This document shows, in pieces, positions 57,362 to 64,000 of a stretch of DNA of 64,000 bases. The notes beneath the pieces are model-generated. The model saw only the letters and a list, made by a program, of their open reading frames with translations, ran no database searches and had not been told where the DNA came from. A program made the translations under genes and the position numbers. Each line of letters opens with the position of its first letter. The stretch's first letter is position 1. Source of the DNA: Theobroma cacao. Taxonomy: Eukaryota; Streptophyta; Magnoliopsida; Malvales; Malvaceae. The stretch covers positions 21,304,169-21,368,168 of the forward strand of contig NC_030851.1 of assembly GCF_000208745.1 (NCBI RefSeq). The letters run 5' to 3'.

Positions 57362-58814
57362 TGTCTAGGCCTCCTGGGGTGTTAAAGCATATACCCTCGC
57401 TTGGCCCCTACAAGCAGAACTCTGATGTTTGGACCCAGACGGCCTGCTCTAGGAGGAAGTAACAGCACCTCTACCACTTGATCCACTAGCCCCCCGATCA
57501 GATGAGGTGGCTACTAAAGGAGCAAATAAAACTGGCTGAGTAGAGTTACGAGCAGAATCTTGTGATTGATGAGCCATCGGGCAATTCCTCTTAATATGCC
57601 TAGGTTGACTACACCCATAACAAACTCTCGTAGTATGGAAACATCGTCCACTATGCCACACTCCACAATTATTGCAATGATCAATAGATTGACTACCCTG
57701 CCTTGAATCTTGCTGCCTTCTCTGACTAAAAGTTTTCTACCTTGATCTAATGATGGCACTAGTCAAGTCACTCCCCTGTTGGGGTAATCATGAGTCCCTC
57801 TGTGGGCCCCGATGGTTAGAAGATGAAACACCGCTACTGAAGTCCCTGTGACCCTGATAGCCCTCTGTCTTGACCCTCTTTGCTCTATCCCTCAAAGCCC
57901 TACTATCACTGGTCCTCATCTCAATCCGTTGAGCACAATCCACTACTGTGGAGTAGGTATTGAAATCTCAGGATTCGGCAACACTAAACAATGGCTCCAC
58001 TAGCCCATCCATAAACCTCTGAATCTTCATTTCCTTAGTGGAAACTAGATAAGGCACATACCGAGCTAGTTGAGTGAATTTGATGTCATATTCTGACACC
58101 ATCATACCTGGGGTTTATACTAAGGCCTCAAACTCCCTAGCCCGTGCATTATGTACATTTAGTGGTAAGAATCGATCTATGAAGGCTGTACTAAATTCCT
58201 TCCCAGTTAATAGTGTTGCATCTGTTGGCCTACCTCCACACAACGAGCCATACTGCTCTTGCACTACGTCTTTTAATTTGAAGGTGACCAACTCTACCGA
58301 TCTAATACTAGAGCATCCCAAGGCCTCACAAATTTTCTCAATCTTATCTAAAGAAAACCTAGGGTTTCTTCGATGCAGCAGACCCTGAAAATGATGGAGG
58401 CTTAAGCTTCAGGAAATTAGGAAGGGAAATCTCTAAATGACCCCTTTCAACCTCATGATGTTGGTGATCGGCTAGTCCTTAGGAGCTGGGGGATTCTTGT
58501 ACTATAGGTCTCCCTTCCACTATCCTCTGTATATCATCTATACGGGTTGCCATCATCTCTACAACCCGGTTAACTCCCTGTAGGATTGTCATCAAGTCTT
58601 CGACGGTAATACCTCTAGTTGGTTGTCTACCCGCGTCACCTGAAGACTATCCCTCTTCGTGTCTGCTCACAGGGGTATCTGCCCTCACCAGCTTAATGGC
58701 CCCGCCACGTCTACCTTGCCCCCTACGGGTGCATGCCCGTGGCCTATTTGTCATCTCATTAGAGACATCTTTCTCCCCCATTTGTCTTGAGGTAGCTCGT
58801 GTCTTAGGCGGCAT
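57362..58814 (-). pseudogene. Gypsy gag, disrupted
   Basis: Begins at ATG 58814 (MPPKTRATSRQMGEKD), the likely start because it is the first Met after the primer binding site. It continues through a basic region (RRGQGRRGG), a helix (EDLMTILQGVNRVVEMMATRIDDIQRIV) and a gag core with [29 protein letters not shown], and [18 protein letters not shown] zinc knuckle [14 protein letters not shown] lies at 57622-57581 (CX2CX4HX4C intact). Stops near 58650, 58480, 58112 and 57968 and at least one frameshift near 58370 destroy it. Plus-strand ORFs here are shadows. Confidence 0.88.
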
Positions 58815-59042
58815 TCTTACCTAGACAAGAGCAAACAGCTTTTATTAAACACATTTTTCTATAATCATACATAAAGGAAAAGGTGGTTTCTAAGATAAGG
58901 AATCTATACGGTCCCTTGGTTGTAAAATGTGCTGCTGTTCACACTTTACAATTGAAGTTTCCACATAAAGACCCGACAATCTGCTGGATCAACAAAAAAG
59001 AAGTCTTAGAACCTAAACAACTTAGGGCTCTAAAACCAAGTC
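58815..59042 (-). other. Leader of the gypsy element with primer binding site
   Basis: Non-coding. The primer binding site is at 59027-59038: TGGTTTTAGAGC on the minus strand, two changes from TGGTATCAGAGC, four bases inside the LTR end. The ORF called at 58883-59086 is not a gene. Confidence 0.72.
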
Positions 59043-59730
59043 TGTCACAAACCAATTTTTGGGCCATGACCGGTGCATGGGCCTAATAGACGTAGCCCAC
59101 TAAGCCCAAGCAAGCCTATTTATATAATCGTACTCATTATCCCGTTAACTATTCCTACATTTATATCTCATAATCTCAACACTTTAAGTACTTTAATAGT
59201 AAATTATAACAATCAAAACTGCATTTATATTATTCCGAAATAACATTAACTATTGCCACTCATGGTAGCTTTACCAATCAAAATGTACATATATGGTCTA
59301 AGGTATACATCTTAGTACTTTACATCACAGGTACATATTTCCAACAAAAATGACTTTGGGCTTCTAACGGAGTGACCAAGGTGAAGGTGCGGCTACAAAA
59401 TGCCAAGATACCTACCAAGGATACGAATCTATGAGAATACTCAACCTAGTTACCAGCTGCCTTTTGATCTGAAAACATGAATTTAAAAAATGTGAGTATA
59501 AACTCAGTGAGTGAACATAAGAAGGGAACGAGTAATCGATAAGAAGAATTTGAAAATCATGATGCACTTGTTTCAAAAACAATGCAATTGATTTAGTTTC
59601 TTACTAAAAACCCTTCCTTTCAAAGTTTGATTAATAACCTCATAGTGTTGTAAAAACCCATGATCAATCCATGAAGTTAAATGGATGAAAAATATGTCAA
59701 AATCAAGCAAGGTAGCAAGCATGGCAGCAA

Positions 59731-60035
59731 GTTTCTCGCTGTAATGAGAAACAATGTTAATTTGCATGTGTTTTAGTTTTTCTAGTATATTCCCACTACA
59801 GAAAGTCTAATTGACCTAATTTTTTTAACATTAGAAAGATGAGAGGCAGGGCTACAACTTTTATGTTTACCACATTTCCCAGTTTGGACAGGAAGGTTGT
59901 CAAAATCTTCATCGAAGTGAAAGCACTACACCAGAACCTTGAGAGTTTCTTACTGTAGCGAGAATCTGGCCAGTGTGACCCCCAAAACCCGAGAGTTTCT
60001 CACTGCAGTGAAAATGAATCTCGTTGCAATGAGAA
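59731..60035. repeat. LTR-B palindrome cluster, split by the shared module
   Basis: gtttctcgctgtaatgagaaac begins at 59731; ttcttactgtagcgagaa near 59946; tttctcactgcagtgaaa near 59996; ctcgttgcaatgag near 60020. The module 59761-59923 lies between the first and second. Confidence 0.87.
59761..59923. repeat. Shared module of about 160 bp, copy 2
   Basis: Partner of 34672-34833 on the same window strand, but here inside a minus-strand LTR, so inverted relative to it and about 1.75 kb from the LTR start instead of 0.18 kb. Confidence 0.85.
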
Positions 60036-60234
60036 ACAAAGCATTTTAAGTTAAATGGGTCTTGTTACATCAAAAACCATTTTCTTGTTGAAATGAAAAG
60101 CAATTTGAGAGCAATTAACAATACCAACACACAACACAATCACAATTATTTTCATAAACTTTCTATTGCATATATATATTTGTATATACATACATCATCA
60201 TGCATGCCATCCCACCACACTCAACTCAATGCAA

Positions 60235-60390
60235 TATTATCATTGTGTGTGCACTCCCTAGTCGCACACTTCAACATCATCATGTGTGCACTCCCTACTC
60301 GCACACTCTATCATGATCGTGTGTGCACGCACTCCTTACTCGCACACTCTATCATCATCATGTGTGCACTCCCTACTCGCACACTTCAAC
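60235..60390. repeat. LTR-B GTGCAC minisatellite
   Basis: Four units of tgtgtgcactccctactcgc-type text, spaced about 40 bp. It produces the Cys/His-rich plus-strand ORF at 60093-60458, which is not a gene. Confidence 0.82.
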
Positions 60391-61663
60391 ATCATCACAC
60401 AACATTATTCATCAATACAAAACATATATTCATATATATACCTACCAACATAAAATAGAAGCGCATGGATTCATCCTTTTACATATTTCACATTTTTCAT
60501 AGCATCAAAACATTTTATCATGGACTTGTTCCCTAGCACACATTTTAAAAGAAAAGTTGGATAAAATCATTCAAATGTTCATTCAAATACATTACATTTT
60601 CCTATGAAATTTTGAAATGCAAGTTCACTCACCAGTCTTTATTGATGTTTTGGTGGGCTCTAGCTTCGACTAACATTCCGAATGGAGGTGTAGGGTTTCG
60701 TTGGAACCCATCACACACAACAACATCACCATCAACCCAACTTGGTATTATTACTATTTCAAAGCTATTTTCTAAATTGGGTTCTACTAGTCATTCATAA
60801 CTAGTTTCCAACTATTATTAAATGGCTATTATTTGCACCATCCTAATCACTTTAAAATGATTAAACAATCTCAACTACAAAACATTCCCAAGTCTCATCA
60901 CTAGCTATTCTCAACACTTAAATATCAAATTCTAATTCCTTACTCACCTTGGTAGCTTCGTAGTTGAATCTCTTTCCAAATATTTCAAGCTATTATGGAA
61001 GCTCCTTTTTTCTCTCTCTAAACACCTAGCTAGTGAGAGAAAGTATGGAAGTAAGATTTTTTTTGAAGGGTTTTAAAGTGAGAGAGTGAAAGAGCACAAA
61101 GGTTCTATGAAAGGGTGCACAAAAGCATGAAAAGTGGAGCTAGCTTGAGAGAGTTATGGAAGCTTGAAGATAACTCCCATGGAGGATGAAGAAACGTGTG
61201 AGGGAAGAAGGAAGAAGAAGAAGAAGCTACTAGAAAATGTGAGAAGAAGCTGCTGGAAGATGATATTTATAGCTCAAGCTTATCCAACTCCACTTAAATT
61301 ATGAAAATGCCCTTAGTACGTTAGCTTATTCTTCTCCAATCCTTTGTGCAATCTTTTTACTCTTTTGATATTGAGGCCAAGTCCACAATGGTCTAAAAAT
61401 ACTCAAGTTTACGAAAAATTGAAATTTTGACTTGAGATGAAATATGACCATTTTGCCCATACTTTGGAAATCATCATTATTTTTATTTTCTTAGTCAGTT
61501 AATCCTTATTTTCATCATTCATTTATGCTTTAGGCCTACTTAGGCCTTAAAAATGTTTGAAAGCATACTTCTAAGGGCACACTAAAGAAATAATGAAATT
61601 ACCCTTGGCTCGAGTTATCGTGTCTACACCTAGTTATGAGGCTATAGAGGTCGAGGTCTCACA

Positions 61664-62087
61664 AGCCTCTTCTACAATCTCCTGTCTCAAATCATAAATA
61701 TTTGGCACATGTACTCTAGATCCATATCAAAGAAATCCATCGATGCCTCTTGTAAACGTTTACCTTTTCATTCTTTGAGGGTCCTCTAATGCCTTCGCCA
61801 CAAAATCATCCCTGTCTTGGGCCTTCTTGATTTGATTCATCAACATTGGTCTCACTTTAAAATGGGCTAATAATGCAGCAGTATCATTAACCCCAAATTG
61901 AAAGCCCACATCACCTAGCTCATGCCTACACTATATCAATGATCTCCTCCACACTAAAATGTGGGCTAAACTTCCCATAGATTTTTGACTAAATGCATCT
62001 GCCACCACATTGGCTTTGCTGGGGTGACACAGTATCATACAGTCATAATCTTTATCCAGCTCCATCCATCTACATTGCCTAAGATTT
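61664..62087 (-). pseudogene. Second gypsy element: RNase H end and integrase start
   Basis: Reading minus: RQCRWMELDKDYDC then [14 protein letters not shown] (end of RNase H), ALLAHFKVRPMLMNQIKKAQ, and the linker KALEDPQ with VHVPN, close to 55180-55620 of the first element but with several stops. It is cut on the right by the copia LTR (62088) and on the left by LTR-B. Inference: both the gypsy element at 54501-61663 and the copia element inserted into this older gypsy copy. Confidence 0.85.
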
Positions 62088-63011
62088 GTCGATCCCGTTA
62101 ATATGTGCTAAAGGGGGGGTGAATAGCATAATTTGGCTCTTGACAAGATGTGGAACTAATTTTCAGAACTTAAGAAAGTAAAAACAAAGTACAAGGTCAA
62201 CAAAAATTTAGAGTGGTTCGGTCCAAGACCTACATCCACTACCTTGATTATCGAAATAAGGATTTTCCCAACGATTCACTATGAATCTAGTGAAATTCAC
62301 AAGCTTTCACCAAGCTTGTACAATGGCTTTTTGCAAGCTCAGCCAAAACCTTTACACTAGTTTTTCACGGGCTAAACTAAAACCCAAAGTGGTTTTTCAA
62401 GGCTTGACCACAACCTATAACATTCAAGCTTTTCCAAGCTTGAACAACCCCTTAGAGTGACTTCCTCACTCCAAGTATACAAGAAGAGAAGTTAAAGAAA
62501 GTGCCTATGATCACAACTTGATCTGATTGGTACAAGATTGAGTGCTAAATACACTGACAAAGAGTAGGCGTTTAAGTGCAGACAAGTGCAGTGAAGCTTT
62601 TTTGGTTTTTCTTCTTTCTAAAATTCAAATCTCATTCAAGGCTTAAAAAAAACTTGTTTCTCATTGTTGGAAGACCTTTTTATACTTAGAGATGCAACTC
62701 TGATGGCAGTTTGGCAGTTTATATCCGTTGAAAATAGTTGAGGATGAGTTCTATTTCTCAAACTCTTGAGCTCGCCATTGCTCCAATTTGAATTTTTGGT
62801 CAACTAGTGTTCTTCCTTGTTTAACCAATAAGCTTCCTCCTTCTTATTCAGTTACATCCTGTTGATTTTATTCCTCTTTTTCTTTCAAAAATTCTCTTTG
62901 ATGATTTAAGAAATTAAATTCATATATTAATTTCCTGCACACTCAAATAAAGGAATTAGACACAAATAAATGAAAATGCTTTATTATCATCAAAAACTAA
63001 TGGAGCCAACA
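62088..63011 (-). repeat. Copia 3' LTR (924 bp)
   Basis: The plus strand starts tgtcgatcccgtt and ends tggagccaaca. Compared with 24313-25398 it lacks roughly 160-190 bp around 62750, exactly the segment that holds the TTAGTCGACTAA palindromes. Left flank agatt (62083-62087); the other target copy is outside the window. Confidence 0.88.
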
Positions 63012-63129
63012 ATCCCCCCCTTTTTAATGATGATAAAACACTCCTTGATTAACAGCATAGTGTCATTTTAAATTCTTTTTAGTTTTCTGCAGGAATTGAG
63101 GATTGCTCCCCCTAAGTATAAGCTCCCCC
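63012..63129 (-). other. Multiple polypurine tracts upstream of the copia 3' LTR
   Basis: On the minus strand: GGGGGAGC at 63129-63122, GGGGGAGC at 63112-63105 and AAAAAGGGGGGGAT at 63025-63012, next to the LTR start. Repeated tracts before the 3' LTR are a known Sirevirus signature. Confidence 0.85.
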
Positions 63130-63823
63130 TTAGTGTGTGCATATTTTGCTTATTTTATTTCAACAAGTTTTATTCTCATCATATAGAAAATGATATTGTA
63201 TATTTAGAGAATATATATGTGCAGCAATATAGAGTGATTTGCATCCAGAATTTTTCAGCTGCAAGTTTTGACAGATTTTTATCTAGGTTCCAACAGCTGT
63301 CAATAGTCAATTGATTTCATATTGTGTCTACATCATCCACATTTCAATTGATATGCTATATGCTTCATCTATAACTTATTCTCATCAGATATTATAGAAA
63401 TATCATCTATTCAGCATATAAATCCATATCAGCATATTAGCAGCAAATTTCGTTTATGATAATCAAAATATCAAAACATCAGCAGACTTTAGTTTACAGT
63501 AGTTAAATATCATAAACATATCAGCATTCATGTTTCATATACATCCACATAAATATCAAAAGTAGAGCTGAGTGTTTAAGTGCCACCAAGGCACAAATAA
63601 CAGTTGAGTAAAAAGTATTTCGAAAATGCCCCTAGACCAGTTTTGCTTCCTATCTCCTATTTCTCTAATTTCATGCTCCCCTGATTCTACTTTCTTTCCT
63701 TTCCTGGGTTCTTAGTTCCTCTACCCTAACATTTTTTATTTTTTAAACATTATTCTAGGGTTTCTGCTCTCTTGGTACCATACTACTCCCTCTTTTAGTC
63801 AGCATCAAATGAGGGGGATTCTA
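63130..63823 (-). other. Non-coding 3' region of the second copia element
   Basis: About 700 bp, AT-rich, between the envelope-like stop codon and the polypurine tracts. It has repeated catatcagca/tatcagcat-like text near 63420-63530. The plus-strand ORF at 63096-63314 has no support as a gene. Confidence 0.6.
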
Positions 63824-64000
63824 TTAATCAGATGAAGTAGAGGATGAGGATTCACTTCCATAGAAAGGGTTAAGAGGAAACGGAGAGGGTTCTCGAAAAG
63901 GAGATGACTTTCTAGGAGAGGATTTTGGAGAAGATTTGTTTGAAACATGAACTGGACTGTGAGGAGAAAAGGTTAAACTGGTTTGGACTTCTTTGCTAAT
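63824..64000 (-). CDS. Envelope-like ORF, C-terminal part (partial)
   Basis: Open from the window edge to TAA 63826-63824, followed at once by TAG. The 58 residues are Ser/Pro/Lys-rich (NKSSPKSSPRKSSPF) and end in an acidic serine cluster ESSSSTSSD. The tail of the ORF at 37030-37678 (SPQKSSPKPSPEP) is similar, which ties both to the same protein. No membrane segment in this part. The N-terminal domain lies outside the window, and whether the full ORF is intact is unknown. Confidence 0.72.
   Translation of the reverse strand: MSKEVQTSLTFSPHSPVHVSNKSSPKSSPRKSSPFREPSPFPLNPFYGSESSSSTSSD

Larger units (their letters stand above)
54501..61663 (-). mobile_element. Tekay/Del-like Ty3/gypsy element, 3' end lost
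   Basis: On the minus strand: LTR-B (61663-59043), primer binding site, gag with CCHC knuckle, protease, RT, RNase H, integrase. The PR-RT-RH-INT order is diagnostic of Ty3/gypsy, and the RT text ([36 protein letters not shown]) is that of the Tekay/Del chromoviruses. The integrase C-terminus, the chromodomain if it had one, and the 3' LTR are gone. It identifies LTR-B, found here mostly as solo LTRs, as an autonomous-type gypsy LTR. Frames are broken by several stops. Confidence 0.88.
59043..61663 (-). repeat. 5' LTR-B of the gypsy element (2621 bp)
   Basis: The plus strand runs tgtcacaaacc to ggtctcaca. TATA box on the minus strand at 61264-61271 (392 bp from the LTR start). GTGCAC minisatellite at 60235-60390, palindromes at 59731-60035, and the shared module at 59761-59923. 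Flanks aagtc (left) and agcct (right) do not form a duplication because the left side is the element's own leader. Confidence 0.88.
62088..64000 (-). mobile_element. 3' end of a second Sirevirus-like copia element, continues beyond the window
   Basis: Minus strand: envelope-like C-terminus (64000-63824), non-coding region with repeated polypurine tracts, then the 3' LTR (63011-62088). Same family as the element at 24313-37678. It shows what the lost 3' end of that element looked like. Confidence 0.87.

Overview
The window is plant nuclear DNA, very probably pericentromeric or other gene-poor heterochromatin of a eudicot. It is AT-rich. I found no host protein gene, tRNA, rRNA or CRISPR. Almost every base that can be assigned belongs to LTR retrotransposons nested inside one another. 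The species cannot be read from the sequence; a weak impression from the LTR style is Malvaceae, which is only inference.

Six LTR families recur (my labels). LTR-A: about 2.7-3.0 kb, starts tgtcaa, ends gtgaca or atgaca. LTR-B: about 2.5-2.6 kb, starts tgtgagacc, ends gtcgtgaca; it is the LTR of a Tekay/Del-like Ty3 element. LTR-C: about 3.5 kb, ends ctgtgaca. LTR-D: about 2.6 kb, starts tgtaaca. LTR-E: 0.9-1.7 kb, copia-like. LTR-F: about 3 kb, starts tgtttac, ends atgtgaca. A seventh LTR of about 1.1 kb (tgttggctcc...ggaccaaca) belongs to a Sirevirus-like Ty1/copia element present in three copies.

Layout. 1-11419: a non-autonomous LTR-A element with a gag-like remnant, its 3' LTR split by an inverted solo LTR-A. 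11420-15151: pieces of LTR-B, the copia element and LTR-C that enclose it. 15152-17372: an unassigned AT-rich stretch, a primer binding site and LTR-E, all reading minus. 17373-23219: a minus LTR-D split by a solo LTR-C. 23220-24312: an old LTR-like remnant. 24313-37678: the Sirevirus-like copia element (LTR, gag, protease, integrase, RT, RNase H, envelope-like ORF), broken by two solo LTR-B insertions. 37679-40322: truncated LTR-A. 40354-49710: 3' end of an LTR-F element whose LTR holds an LTR-E and an LTR-D. 49711-54069: an opposite-strand LTR-F split by a solo LTR-B. 54070-54500: LTR-A fragment. 54501-61663: a minus-strand Tekay-like gypsy element with a B-type 5' LTR. 61664-62087: a second gypsy pol fragment. 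62088-64000: 3' end of another minus-strand Sirevirus-like copia.

None of the elements looks able to move by itself: gag, pol and env-like frames all carry stops or frameshifts, and the gypsy RT has lost one catalytic aspartate. The most interesting structure lies in the LTRs. At least four unrelated families carry their own clustered short palindrome: ATGTATCGATACAT in D and partly F, TTCTCGCTGYAGCGAGAA in B, CTTAGTCGACTAAG in copia, and CTATCGATAG plus CCACATGTGG in F. A module of about 160 bp also occurs in opposite relative orientation in two LTR-B copies.
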